From the NCBI RefSeq assembly GCF_001552635.1, contig NZ_BCRO01000026.1, forward strand, positions 62,001-126,000: a stretch of DNA of 64,000 nucleotides. Direction: 5' to 3'. Under the pieces are notes generated by a model. It worked only from the letters and a program-made list of their open reading frames with translations. It did not search any database and was not told the origin of the DNA. The stretch comes from Actinomadura hibisca NBRC 15177. Its GTDB lineage: Bacteria > Actinomycetota > Actinomycetes > Streptosporangiales > Streptosporangiaceae. This document shows, piece after piece, positions 8,445-16,532 of this stretch. Both the position numbers and the translations under genes were made by a program. The stretch's first letter is position 1. Every line of letters begins with the position of its first letter.

Positions 8445-9281
8445 TCAGGAGGTCCGGCTCAGGAGGCGCAGGTGCGCGCCTCGGGACGGGGCGGCGTACC
8501 GCGCCAGCGCGGCGGCCAGCTCGCCCGCCGACGGCACGGGCGCGGTCACGTGGACCTCCAGCCCGTACCCGGCGGCGGTCTCGGCGGTCTGCCGCCCGAT
8601 CGCCGCGATCACCGTGGCCGGCGGCGGGGGCCCGGTCAGCTCCAGCAGGTGGCGGACCGTCGAGGACGAGGTGAACGCCACCGCGTCGCACGCGCCGCCC
8701 GCGATCGCCGCGACGACGCCCGCCGACGGCGGGGCCGCCGCCACCGTGCGGTAGGCGACGACCGGATCGCACCGCCAGCCGCGCCGCTCCAGCCCGTGGA
8801 CGAGGGTGTCGCGGGCGAGGTCGGAACGCGGCAGCAGCACCCGTCCCGGCGGCTCGGCCGGCCAGCACTCCAGCAGCCCTTCGGCGGACTGCTCGCCGGA
8901 GGGCACCAGGTCGGCGCGCACGCCCAGGCGCGCCAGCGCCGCCGCCGTGCGGTCACCGACCGCCGCCACCCGCGCGACGCTCAGCGCCTGCGCGGGCAGG
9001 CCGCAGGCGGACAACCGCCGGTGGACCGCGCGCACCGCGTTGACGGAGGTGAACACCGTCCACCCGTAGTCGCCGCGCCGCAGCCCGGCGATCGCCCGGT
9101 CGAGCGGCGCCGCGTCGGCGGGCGGCTCGATGGCGATCACCGGTATCCGCCAGGGCACCGCGCCGAACCGCCGCAACCACCAGGACAACTCCTGCCCCTG
9201 GTGGGCGGCGCGGGGGACCAGCACCCGCCAGCCGTCGAGCCGTCCGGACGCGTCCCGCACGCCGGGGTCAGCGGAACGCAC
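8445..9281 (-). CDS. Uroporphyrinogen-III synthase (HemD)-like protein
   Basis: 278 residues from a GTG at 9281. The two-lobed HemD fold is readable: 'GWRVLVPRAAHQGQELS' at the start, 'YGWTVFTSVNAVRAV', 'VAAVGDRTAAALARLGVRADLVPS', 'GRVLLPRSDLARDTL', 'AVAFTSSSTVRHLLEL' and 'VIAAIGRQTAETAAGYGL'. HemD closes hydroxymethylbilane to uroporphyrinogen III. No other heme gene adjoins, so this may be a second copy or a repurposed paralogue. The start lies inside the 3' end of the DksA-like gene (14 bp overlap), implying coupled translation with that zinc-finger protein. Confidence 0.82.
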   Translation of the reverse strand: MRSADPGVRDASGRLDGWRVLVPRAAHQGQELSWWLRRFGAVPWRIPVIAIEPPADAAPLDRAIAGLRRGDYGWTVFTSVNAVRAVHRRLSACGLPAQALSVARVAAVGDRTAAALARLGVRADLVPSGEQSAEGLLECWPAEPPGRVLLPRSDLARDTLVHGLERRGWRCDPVVAYRTVAAAPPSAGVVAAIAGGACDAVAFTSSSTVRHLLELTGPPPPATVIAAIGRQTAETAAGYGLEVHVTAPVPSAGELAAALARYAAPSRGAHLRLLSRTS

Positions 9282-9615
9282 GGTCGTGCCGCCCCTGGCA
9301 GCGGACGCAGTAGCGCACGTACGGCAGGATCTCCAGCCGTCCGGCCGGGATGTCCTTGGCGCACCCCTCGCACCTGCCGTAGGTGCCGTCCTGGAGGCGT
9401 CCCAACGCGCCGTCGATCTCCGCCAGGCTCTGCCGCAGGTTCTCCGCGCGCGTCCGGTCGGACTCCTCCACCTGCTCCACCGGGACCTGTCCCACCGCCT
9501 GCTCCAGCGCGGCCAGCTGCGCGGCGCGGGCACCCCGCTCCTGCTCCAGGCGTCGCCGCGCGTCCCGCACCGCGGCGTCCACGCTGGAAACGCCGCGCTC
9601 CACGTTCGTGGTCAT
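9268..9615 (-). CDS. DksA/TraR family zinc-finger protein
   Basis: 115 residues from the ATG at 9615, with a GAGGA ribosome binding site. The protein is a long helical hairpin ('DAAVRDARRRLEQERGARA', 'AENLRQSLAEIDGALGRLQ') followed by a C4 zinc finger, CEGC near residue 84 and CVRC near residue 105. It is a second DksA/TraR-like protein 2 kb from the first. Its last 14 bp overlap the HemD-like gene. Role by family: modulation of RNA polymerase or stress response; specific function unknown. Confidence 0.85.
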   Translation of the reverse strand: MTTNVERGVSSVDAAVRDARRRLEQERGARAAQLAALEQAVGQVPVEQVEESDRTRAENLRQSLAEIDGALGRLQDGTYGRCEGCAKDIPAGRLEILPYVRYCVRCQGRHDRAFR

Positions 9616-9870
9616 CGGTCCTCGGCCCCTTTCCGGCAGAACCTCACAAGGCCCGGTCCCCTCCGTTCCGGGGACCGATCTCCACCATGGGCGATCGGCG
9701 GCGGGAAACCCATCGGGTCTGACACCCATTTCCCCGGGGGAGGACGGTGTAGAGAGGGGCGGAACGGACTTACGGCAGAGCGCCGCCGACCCCTCCGCCC
9801 GCGACGGCCGCCGCCCGGCGGGCGGGGCGGTGCCCAGGTCGGCCGGGGCCGGGCGGGGGCCGGTGCCCGG

Positions 9871-10260
9871 TCAGGACAGGGAGCGCGGCCTGGCGTCCCG
9901 GCCGTTCTCGCTGCCGGAGAGGAACTGGTCCCGCGTGCCGGTGATGGTCAGCAGCCGGTGCACCGCGGGCGGGACGGCGGTCAGCCGCAGCGGGAGCCGG
10001 TGCCCGCGGGCGCGGTTGCGGAGGGTGACCAGCACGCCCAGGCCGTAGGCGTCGATGAAGGTGATGCCGCTGGTGTCGATGTCGAGCCGCTCGACGGTGC
10101 CGACACCGTTGCCGTTGCTCCGCTGGCGGGCCAGCTGGGCGAGCACGCTGTCCAGGCAGCCCAGGAGCTGCTGGGCGGTGGCGAAGTCCAGGTCCCCGGC
10201 CACGGCGATCGTCAGGGCGGTGTCGACGTACCGGGTCGACAGCTTCAGAGAGTCGTCCAT
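9871..10260 (-). CDS. STAS domain protein (anti-sigma factor antagonist-like) lacking phospho-Ser
   Basis: 129 residues. A STAS fold is clear: 'ALTIAVAGDLDFATAQQLL' and 'ERLDIDTSGITFID', then 'GLGVLVTLRNRARG'. In SpoIIAA/RsbV proteins the phosphorylated Ser lies in DSSG; here the corresponding residues are Asp70-Ala71-Tyr72-Gly73. The protein therefore cannot be switched by phosphorylation at that site. No anti-sigma kinase or sigma factor adjoins. It may be a constitutive antagonist or belong to a different partner-switching scheme. Good GGAA-type Shine-Dalgarno upstream is not obvious. Confidence 0.85.
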   Translation of the reverse strand: MDDSLKLSTRYVDTALTIAVAGDLDFATAQQLLGCLDSVLAQLARQRSNGNGVGTVERLDIDTSGITFIDAYGLGVLVTLRNRARGHRLPLRLTAVPPAVHRLLTITGTRDQFLSGSENGRDARPRSLS

Positions 10261-10620
10261 GAGGTGGTTCCCGTGCGCTGGTGATCGGAAGGGGTCACCG
10301 GCGGCCTGCGGCGCGACCGCCCCGGCGCTCGGCGCCGGAGGCGGGGGCGTTGCGGGCCACCGGACCGGTCTCCGGCGTGGCGCGAGGTCTGGACGACACG
10401 AGAGATCGCGATACGGCTGTTCACTTGTGGTGCGCTTCTGTGCGCAAACAGCAATGTAGGGGATGGGGAGGGTGCGTGCTGGAAAAGTGCCGCACCCGGT
10501 ACGACGTCGCCGGAAAGCCCGCCTGCCTTGCCGTGTTTTGCCGGAAGCGGGCACGGCGGGGACGCGGGGTCGCGTCCGCCTCCGTCCAGGTGATCGAGGG
10601 GCCGTGCGGGCGGGCCGGTC
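10261..10620. other. Gene-free 360 bp between STAS and ANTAR-like genes
   Basis: No supported coding region. It holds the STAS promoter region (a less GC-rich patch near 10400-10460) and a GCCCGC/GCGGGC pair near 10520-10555 that could form a weak terminator for the ANTAR-like gene. Confidence 0.4.
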
Positions 10621-10881
10621 TCAGCCGGTGGCGTCGGCCCGCCGCTCCGGAGGCCGCCCGCCGTTCCACTGGAGCCGCCACTCCACGATGTCCGCGGCGA
10701 TCTGCTCCACCGGCCGTCCGCACTGCCGGGCGTACCCGGCGAGCCGGCCGTAGGCGTTCCGGATCGGAATGGCCAGCTGCACCGACGTCATCCCCGCCGC
10801 CTGGTGCACGACCTCCGGCAACTCGATGATGTCGGTCAGGTCGTCGCCGCCCGGACCCGCCGCCTCCAGCGGTTCGTTCAT
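10621..10881 (-). CDS. Small ANTAR-like protein
   Basis: 86 residues from the ATG at 10881, preceded by a strong GAGGAGCGAGGG stretch. After an acidic leader ('DDLTDIIELPEVVHQ') comes a helical region 'MTSVQLAIPIRNAYGRLAGY' and 'PVEQIAADIVEWRLQW', which resembles the three-helix ANTAR RNA-binding fold found after sensor domains in actinobacteria. There is no sensor domain here. The match is by eye and moderate. Typical ANTAR proteins bind dual-hexaloop RNAs to antiterminate transcription; such a target was not found nearby. Confidence 0.5.
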   Translation of the reverse strand: MNEPLEAAGPGGDDLTDIIELPEVVHQAAGMTSVQLAIPIRNAYGRLAGYARQCGRPVEQIAADIVEWRLQWNGGRPPERRADATG

Positions 10882-11032
10882 CCCTCGCTCCTCGCGCAAC
10901 CGGCGGTCGTTCCGGACCGCCCTCCCTCCGATATTCGCTGCTGGAACCGGGAAGAGTTGGCCCTGAGCATGAAAAATCTTGAGAAGGGGAGCGGGCGGCC
11001 GGGCGTTGGCCACGGGCCTCTACGATCGTGCG

Positions 11033-11425
11033 ATGCGGCTCGAACTGGTCACGATCGTGGTGGACGACTACGACGACGCCCTGGACTTCTTCACCCGCGC
11101 CCTGGGCTTCGACCTGGTCGAGGACTCGCCGTCGCGGACCAACGACGGCCGCCCGAAACGGTGGGTCGTCGTCCGGCCGCCCGGCGCGCAGACCGGCATC
11201 CTGCTCGCCCGCGCCGACGGCCCGAGGCAGGCCGCCGTCGTCGGCGGGCAGGCCGCCGGACGCGTCGGGTTCTTCCTGCGCGTCGACGACTTCGACGCCG
11301 CCCACGAGCGCATGGCGGCGGCCGGCGTCGAGTTCGTCACCTCGCCCCGCAGCGAGCCCTACGGCCGCGTCGCGGTGTTCCTCGACATCGCGGGCAACCG
11401 GTGGGACCTGCTCGGCCCGGCCTGA
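11033..11425 (+). CDS. VOC family (glyoxalase/bleomycin-resistance fold) protein
   Basis: 130 residues. Two beta-alpha-beta-beta-beta modules are visible: 'MRLELVTIVVDDYDDALDFF' with 'LGFDLVEDSP', and 'RVGFFLRVDDFDAAHERM' with 'GVEFVTSPRSEPYG' and the closing 'AVFLDIAGNRWDLL'. Metal-ligand positions can only be guessed. VOC proteins include glyoxalases, dioxygenases and drug-binding proteins; the substrate is unknown. It is convergent with a second VOC gene 13 bp away. Confidence 0.88.
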   Translation: MRLELVTIVVDDYDDALDFFTRALGFDLVEDSPSRTNDGRPKRWVVVRPPGAQTGILLARADGPRQAAVVGGQAAGRVGFFLRVDDFDAAHERMAAAGVEFVTSPRSEPYGRVAVFLDIAGNRWDLLGPA

Positions 11426-11438
11426 GCGGCGCGTGACG

Positions 11439-11786
11439 TCAGCGGTGGCCCAGCACGTTGACCACCCGGCCGTTGGGATCGCGGACGAAGAACCGGCGCA
11501 CGCCCCACTCCTCGTCCTGCAGGGGGTGCACGATCTCCGCGCCGCTCTCCCGCACGGCCGCGTAGACGGCGTCCACGTCGTCCACCTCGACGCTCATGTC
11601 CGGCACGACCGGCGCGGTCCGGTCCTCGGTGATGAAACTGACCTGCGCCGTCGGGCTGGACGGGGCGGCCAGCGTCATGATCCAGCCGAGGTCCATGGCC
11701 TCCTCGAAGCCCAGCAGCCCGTAGAACTCCCGGCTCTCCGGCAGGGCCCCGGACCGGATGTTGGGCACGACACGGCGAACGACCAT
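11439..11786 (-). CDS. VOC family protein
   Basis: 115 residues from the ATG at 11786, which has GGAG 6 bp upstream; an in-frame TTG 12 bp further up is less likely. The sequence has the VOC pattern ('RSGALPESREFYGLLGFEEA', 'MSVEVDDVDAVYAAVRESG', 'RRFFVRDPNGRVVNVLGH'). It is 37 bp downstream of another VOC gene and an AraC gene on the same strand, so the three may form one operon. Function unknown. Confidence 0.88.
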   Translation of the reverse strand: MVVRRVVPNIRSGALPESREFYGLLGFEEAMDLGWIMTLAAPSSPTAQVSFITEDRTAPVVPDMSVEVDDVDAVYAAVRESGAEIVHPLQDEEWGVRRFFVRDPNGRVVNVLGHR

Positions 11787-11823
11787 CGACAACTCCAAAC
11801 GTGAAAGTGCGTGTTCCTGTGGT

Positions 11824-12222
11824 CTAGCGGCCGGGATAGGACCCGAAGCTCCAGAGGTTGCCCTCCGGGTCGCGCACGCTGAAGGTGCGGTTCCCGTAGC
11901 CCTCGTCCTGGAGCTCCCGTACGACCTTCGCCCCCGCCGCGGTCGCGCGGGCGAAGACGGCGTCCGGGTCGTCGGTCACCACGTAGATCGAGCCGCCGCC
12001 GGACGGCTGGGCGCACGCGTCGGCCGCGGCGAGCGCGCCGATCATGACCCCGCCCGCGCCGGACGGCCAGCCCAGCTCCACGTGCAGGGCGTCGTCCTCG
12101 GCGTGGCGGAACCGCTCCACGAACCCGAACGCGTCGACGAGGAACTTGATCGAGATCTCCGCGTCGTGGAAGGAGAGGCAGGGCCATACCGAAGGACGGT
12201 CAACACCGTTGTTCTGCGTCAT
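11824..12222 (-). CDS. VOC family protein (glyoxalase-like)
   Basis: About 132 residues from the ATG at 12222; earlier in-frame ATGs at 12231 and 12249 are possible. 'SVWPCLSFHDAEISIKFLV' with 'AFGFVERFRH' and the ending 'TFSVRDPEGNLWSFGSYPG' are typical of the PhnB/glyoxalase-like VOC subgroup. The 5' end overlaps the end of the AraC gene, suggesting co-translation and control by that regulator. Confidence 0.88.
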   Translation of the reverse strand: MTQNNGVDRPSVWPCLSFHDAEISIKFLVDAFGFVERFRHAEDDALHVELGWPSGAGGVMIGALAAADACAQPSGGGSIYVVTDDPDAVFARATAAGAKVVRELQDEGYGNRTFSVRDPEGNLWSFGSYPGR

Positions 12223-13039
12223 GTGACCCATCGTCGTCAGGAGCCACACCCACGTCTTGGACGGATGGGAACTCCGCCAGCCACTGCGTCGCGGTGAGGC
12301 CCCCGAGGGCGCGGAAGTCCCGCGCCAGGTGGGCCTGATCCGCGTAGCCGCACCCGACGGCGGTGTCGATCAGCGACGGCCGCGCCGGGGAGCGCAGCAG
12401 GCGGCGGGCGCGCTCGAAGCGGATCACCCGGGCCGCGGCCTTCGGCGTCAGGCCGATCTCGTGCTGGAACCGGTTGTTGAGGTGCCGACGGCTCCAGCCC
12501 ACCTCTTGGGCGAGCGCGCCGATCTGTAGGTTCCCGAAGGTCTCGACCAGCCGCCGCCACGCCTGCGCCACCTCGGCCGGTGGCTCGCGGCGGCCGTCAT
12601 CGACGAGCCCGGACAATGTGGTGTCCAGCAGCCGGAACCGGTGCCGCCACGTCGGCGCGGCGGCCAGCCGTTCGACCAGCTCACCGGCCCGATCGCCGAG
12701 CAGGTCCGGCAGGCCGACCACGTCCCCGGCCAGCTCCCCGGCGGGCAGTCCCAGCAGGGCCCGCGCGCCCCGCCAGGTCACGTCCAGTTGCAGGCCGTGC
12801 TGAAAACCGTCGTGCGTCATCATGACTGGTGCGTCGTGCAGCCCACCGGCGGCGGACACCAGGGACGCGGGCCGGGGCCCGACGAAGTCGACCGTGCCGG
12901 ACAGGCAGACGATGAGCGTCAGATGCGTGGACGGCAGCCCGTGGTGCACCCCCGGCGCGCCGGACCAGCGATACCCCGCGTACCCGGACACCAGCCCGCG
13001 CAGCGCCGGTGCCGCTCGCGTCCGCCTGTACTCGGCCAT
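12200..13039 (-). CDS. AraC family transcriptional regulator
   Basis: 279 residues. The N-terminal domain ('LRGLVSGYAGYRW', 'LPSTHLTLIVCLSGTVDFV') resembles the DUF6597-type sensor half; the C-terminal domain has both helix-turn-helix units ('ALAQEVGWSRRHLNNRFQHE' and 'TAVGCGYADQAHLARDFRAL'). It is first in a minus-strand run with two VOC genes, the first of which overlaps its 3' end, so it probably autoregulates and controls them. Confidence 0.9.
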   Translation of the reverse strand: MAEYRRTRAAPALRGLVSGYAGYRWSGAPGVHHGLPSTHLTLIVCLSGTVDFVGPRPASLVSAAGGLHDAPVMMTHDGFQHGLQLDVTWRGARALLGLPAGELAGDVVGLPDLLGDRAGELVERLAAAPTWRHRFRLLDTTLSGLVDDGRREPPAEVAQAWRRLVETFGNLQIGALAQEVGWSRRHLNNRFQHEIGLTPKAAARVIRFERARRLLRSPARPSLIDTAVGCGYADQAHLARDFRALGGLTATQWLAEFPSVQDVGVAPDDDGSHDAEQRC

Positions 13040-13077
13040 GTATCCAGGCTAGGCCGGGTGACGGACAGAACCGTCAC

Positions 13078-13537
13078 TCATCCCGTGGTGGTGCTCAGGC
13101 GGTAGTCGCGCAAGGGCCGGGCGTTCCTGGCCTGGAGGCGGCGTTCCACCACACCGGCGGCTTTGAGCAGGGCAAGGCGGGTGAAGGCGACCGCGACGCC
13201 GTCCCCGTCCTGCTCCAGGGCGCGGATCGCGTCGCCGAACAGGACCTCCACGTCCGGGGTCGCCTCGTGCAGCAGCGCGACCAGGTCACCGCGCATGATC
13301 TCGACCGCGCCCGGGTCGCGGGTGCCGAGCCGGGCGACCGCGCGGTCGGCGGCGTCGACGAACTTCATGCCGTGCACGTCGGCGGCCAGTTCCCGCACCC
13401 GCGCCATGAGCCCCATGCGCTCGACCACCGCGACCGCGTCGTCGCGCACGTCCACCCCGGTGCCGCCGGCGCGCAGGGCGGGCGTGCGTTCCACGACCGT
13501 GGGCCGGAAGCCGTGCCGGGCCAGCCAGTGGGCCAAG
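13078..13537 (-). pseudogene. FAD-dependent monooxygenase remnant, N-terminus and middle deleted
   Basis: The readable product 'LAHWLARHGFRPTVVER', then 'GTGVDVRDDAVAVVERMGL', then 'VEIMRGDLVALLHEA', is the second to fifth structural element of a PHBH-type FAD monooxygenase. The N-terminal GxGxxG strand is missing: the reading stops exactly where a TetR fragment begins on the other strand (about 13536). At about 13180 the frame jumps in phase from near residue 130 to what looks like the extreme C-terminus ('LALLKAAGVVERRLQARNA'), removing the FAD GD motif and substrate domain. No start codon with a ribosome binding site remains. It cannot encode a working enzyme. Confidence 0.8.
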
Positions 13538-13942
13538 GACGCCCTGCTGGACGCGGCCGTCGCGCGGCTGCTCGAACCCGTCGTCGGACGCGCCCGCGAT
13601 CTGCTTGCCCAGACCACGCCCTGCCAGGCCCTGCGCACCTTCCTGCGCGAGCTGATCGACTTCCAGGCCGCCCACCACGCCATCAACGACCAGCTCGGTG
13701 GGCTGGACCTGCCCGACACCACCGCCCTGCGCGCCGAACTGGCCGCGGCGATGGAGGAGATGGCCGCGGGCGCGCAGCGCGACGGCGAGGTCCGCGCCGA
13801 CCTCGACGCCGCCCTCGTCACCACACTGATCGGCCACACCGCCTTGGGCGTCGCTCGTGCCCGGCCGCCTTCGCCCGCGCTGGTCGACGCCTACCTCGCC
13901 GTGCTCCTGGACGGCCTCGGCCCGCGCCCCTCCGAGCAGTAG
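13535..13942 (+). pseudogene. TetR regulator remnant, DNA-binding domain deleted
   Basis: From the Lys codon at 13535 the plus strand reads 'KDALLDAAVARLLEPVVGRA' and on to 'LVDAYLAVLLDGLGP', a complete TetR C-terminal ligand domain that normally follows 'YFxSK' at the end of the helix-turn-helix. The first ~45 residues are absent and the upstream sequence is the oppositely oriented monooxygenase remnant. The open frame continues upstream only by chance. A single deletion of an intergenic region plus both N-termini of a divergent tetR/monooxygenase pair explains both remnants. Confidence 0.8.
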
Positions 13943-14433
13943 GGCTTTGTTGGGCGGTGTCGTAGGGCAGCCGCACCGCGACCGGCCGGTCTGCGAGTAT
14001 CCGCCGTACGTCCAGGGCCGCGGATCCTCACGCGGCCGTGGCGCGGCTGGAGCGTCCTTACCCGTCTAGTCAGCGGGGGCCGGTCGCCTCGGTGCGCACC
14101 TCGGCGATGCCGCGCCGGTGGTGGGGTGACGCCTCGTCTTCACGCGCCGCCTTGGGGGCGAGGAATGGAGGCCGATCGACTTGTTTCCTGCTGGGCGGGG
14201 GCTCTTTTGAGAATCTCTGCGTGGCCTTCGGTGTGTTAATTGGATTGCGACACTCCTGTTTTTTAGAGATCGATTCTGTGGACGCGAAAGTCAAGCCTGA
14301 CTGTCAAGTCAGACTTCCCGGGATGTCGCCTTGAAGTCGCCGGTCGCGTACTTGTCGGCGAGCGGTGATTTGGAAAGTCGCCCCCCTCGGTTCGCCGACA
14401 GGCGGGTCATGGAAGCGGACCTCGAATGAGGTC
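13943..14433. other. Gene-free region with low-GC patch
   Basis: About 490 bp with no supported gene. A stretch near 14190-14300 is clearly lower in GC than its surroundings and contains an imperfect inverted repeat around 14290-14315 (AGCCTGACT / AGTCAGACT). A 98-codon open frame here has mixed composition and no ribosome binding site. The region may be a decayed insertion. Confidence 0.45.
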
Positions 14434-14462
14434 TTGACAGACGATCATGGCGGACGGATGAT
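14434..14462 (+). promoter_or_regulatory. Housekeeping-type promoter of the secreted SH3-like gene
   Basis: A consensus -35 TTGACA (14434-14439) is separated by 17 bases from GATGAT (14457-14462), a four-of-six match to the -10. The ribosome binding site AAGGGA and the ATG follow at suitable distances. Confidence 0.55.
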
Positions 14463-14495
14463 CAACTCGTCCAGAACCTCCGAAGGGAGCTCGAA

Positions 14496-14852
14496 ATGCG
14501 AAAGACGGCCAATCGGGTCCTGTCCGTCACGGCCGCGGCGACCATGGCGGTCACGGCGCCCGCCGCGTTTTCCGTTCCGAGCGCGGCGGCGAGCCAGCAG
14601 GGCGCCGCGATCACGGCCTCCTGCTCGAACTGGACGCCGCACGTCAGGCGGGTCATCGTCGGCTCGGCCGCGGTGCACACCAGCTACTCGGGGTCGTCCC
14701 CGGTGATAGCCAAGTGGAAGTACCGGCAGCTTTTCCGCATCGACAAGCGCTGCGTGAACAGCGCCGGCAACCTGTGGTGGCACTCGGACTGCTGTACCGG
14801 AATTAAGGGCTACATCTGGAACGACTATACGGAACTCGCCGAATGGAACTAG
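14496..14852 (+). CDS. Small secreted SH3-like protein
   Basis: 118 residues. A signal peptide is clear: 'MRKTANRVLSVTAAATMAV' and a cut near 'AAA-SQQG' around residue 33. The mature ~85-residue domain has four to five Cys ('TASCSNW', 'DKRCVNS', 'SDCCTG') and the pattern 'AAVHTSYSGSSPVIAKW' ... 'KGYIWNDYTELAEW', which resembles secreted bacterial SH3 domains of Streptomyces and relatives. Probable role: cell-wall association or a small extracellular protein. It stands alone, flanked by about 500 and 425 bp without genes, and has its own promoter. Confidence 0.8.
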   Translation: MRKTANRVLSVTAAATMAVTAPAAFSVPSAAASQQGAAITASCSNWTPHVRRVIVGSAAVHTSYSGSSPVIAKWKYRQLFRIDKRCVNSAGNLWWHSDCCTGIKGYIWNDYTELAEWN

Positions 14853-15277
14853 CCGGGTACGCTCGGCGATTTGCGGCTGTAGGCGGCAGTGGCAAATCGA
14901 TGGGCGAGTCATAGAGCGATGGCCGGTAATTCGCCGTCGTTCGCATCCTGTGCCCGCCCTATCTGTGGGAACGGCCCTCGACCAGCGCAAGCGTGGTCGG
15001 GGGCCATCCGCATTTCAGGAGCGCCCGACGGCGGGTGAGGCGGCGCCCCGCGCTGGAACGCAGTGTGATCCACCGGATGCGGCGGGGCGAAAATCGATCG
15101 TTTTCCCGGTCGCCGACGTGAAACGGTTTCCGTATGCCGCAACCGGTTTTGCGCACTGGGCGTCTGCCACCGGTGCCGCCGGCCGACCGGCATCTCGGTC
15201 TGGAGGTTCACCTCGACTCCGGCCCCGAGATGCCGCGCTGTCTCGACGCGAGGACGCGCAGGCGGCGGCACCCGACG
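14853..15277. other. Gene-free 425 bp
   Basis: Lies downstream of both flanking genes (convergent). I see no supported coding region, repeat or strong hairpin. Confidence 0.4.
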
Positions 15278-15808
15278 TCAGTCCGGCAGTAGTGCCGCTG
15301 CGGCCTCGGCCGCCAGGTCCTCTGCGGCGGCGGGGATCGTTCCCGTCGCGCGCAGGTGGCGGCGGACGATCGCGTAAGGGACGTCGACGACGGCCAGAAG
15401 CAGGCGCTCGTCGGAGCCGAGGGCGTCGGCGAGCCGGGCGTTGGCGGCCCGGAGCCGGTCGCGGGCCTCGGGCGGCCACCCGGCCTCGCCGAAGTCCGTG
15501 CCGCCGTAGAGGAGGATGCGGGCCTCGGCGGGATGGGTGCGGCACCAGGCGACCACGTGGCGGGCGGCGTGCTCGGGGGAGTGGCGCAGCGCGTCGAGCA
15601 CCCCTTCCTGGAAACGCTCCAGGGTGCGTAGCCACAGTGCCGCCGTCAGCGCGGCCGCGCTCGGGAAGCGGTGGTAGACCGAACCGCTCGGCGCCCCGGC
15701 CGCGCGCGCCACGGCGGTGACGGTGACGCCGCCGGGGCCGTGCTCGGCGGCCAGCGCGACGGCGGCGTCGAGGAGGGTGTCCTCGTCGTGGCGGGGTGGT
15801 CGTCCCAT
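15278..15808 (-). CDS. TetR family repressor
   Basis: 176 residues. The N-terminal helix-turn-helix reads 'TVTAVARAAGAPSGSVYHRF' (residues ~28-47); the rest is an alpha-helical ligand domain. Divergent from a molybdopterin oxidoreductase gene with only 58 bp between the starts, in which a palindrome overlaps the likely promoters. It most likely represses itself and that oxidoreductase. Ligand unknown. Confidence 0.9.
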   Translation of the reverse strand: MGRPPRHDEDTLLDAAVALAAEHGPGGVTVTAVARAAGAPSGSVYHRFPSAAALTAALWLRTLERFQEGVLDALRHSPEHAARHVVAWCRTHPAEARILLYGGTDFGEAGWPPEARDRLRAANARLADALGSDERLLLAVVDVPYAIVRRHLRATGTIPAAAEDLAAEAAAALLPD

Positions 15809-15835
15809 GGGAGCCAAGGGTAGGGTCTCCCATAA

Positions 15836-15851
15836 TAGAGAGTCGTCTCTA
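15836..15851. promoter_or_regulatory. Candidate TetR operator
   Basis: A 16-bp palindrome, TAGAGA-GTCG-TCTCTA, lies midway between the divergent tetR and oxidoreductase genes, next to a TATTAT-like sequence on the minus strand. Position and symmetry fit a TetR operator controlling both directions. Confidence 0.6.
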
Positions 15852-15866
15852 AAACGAGGAGGGGCC

Positions 15867-16517
15867 ATGGGCCTGCCATCCGGCCAGCGGGCCGCCGCGC
15901 ACGTCCCGTTCGGGCTGCCCGAGTTCGCGGTGCGGCCCGAGGTGCCCGACCGGCCCGCCGTCACCGTCACGGGCCTCGTGCGGCGGCCCGCCCAGCTCGC
16001 GGCCGCCGAGCTGACCGGGCTCGCCGAACGGGTGGAGCGCCGGGCCGACCTGCACTGCGTCACGACCTGGAGCGCACCGGACCTGCGCTGGTCCGGCGCG
16101 CCGTTCGCGGCGGTGCACGAGGCCCTGGCCGAACGCGTCGGAGTGCGCGGCGCGCGCTGGGTGGCGTTCACCGGGCTCGACGGCTTCCGCGCGACGCTGG
16201 CGCTGGAGGACGCGCTCGCGCCGGACGTGCTGCTGGCCGACCGGCTCGACGGTGCGTCCCTGGACGGCGACTCCGGCGCGCCGCTGCGGCTGGTCGCCCC
16301 GGCGCACTACGGCTACAAGAACGTCAAGCACGTCTGCCTGATCGAGTACCGCCGGGACTACGACGCCGGATCGAGCGGCTGGAAGGGGCACCCGCGCGGG
16401 CGGGTCGCGCTGGAGGAGCGCAGCCGGTTTCTGCCGGGCCGGGTGTGGCGGCCGGTCTGGCGGGCGCTGCTGCCCCGGGCGCGCGCCGCCTACGAGACGA
16501 GACGCGCCCGGAACTGA
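15867..16517 (+). CDS. Molybdopterin-dependent oxidoreductase (sulfite oxidase fold)
   Basis: 216 residues, GAGGAGG ribosome binding site. The sequence covers the SUOX/MsrP catalytic domain: 'PAVTVTGLVRRPAQL', then 'ADLHCVTTWSAPDLRW' in which the Cys is the molybdenum ligand, 'GFRATLALEDAL', 'GAPLRLVAPAHYGYKNVKHV' for pterin contact. It lacks a dimerisation domain and a Tat signal, so it is a short cytoplasmic type. Substrate unknown. Divergent from its probable TetR repressor. Confidence 0.88.
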   Translation: MGLPSGQRAAAHVPFGLPEFAVRPEVPDRPAVTVTGLVRRPAQLAAAELTGLAERVERRADLHCVTTWSAPDLRWSGAPFAAVHEALAERVGVRGARWVAFTGLDGFRATLALEDALAPDVLLADRLDGASLDGDSGAPLRLVAPAHYGYKNVKHVCLIEYRRDYDAGSSGWKGHPRGRVALEERSRFLPGRVWRPVWRALLPRARAAYETRRARN

Positions 16518-16532
16518 CCGCCGGAGGACTGG

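Noticed and set aside
14038-14334. 98-codon frame in the low-GC region
   Set aside because: No ribosome binding site, mixed codon use, and no recognisable fold.
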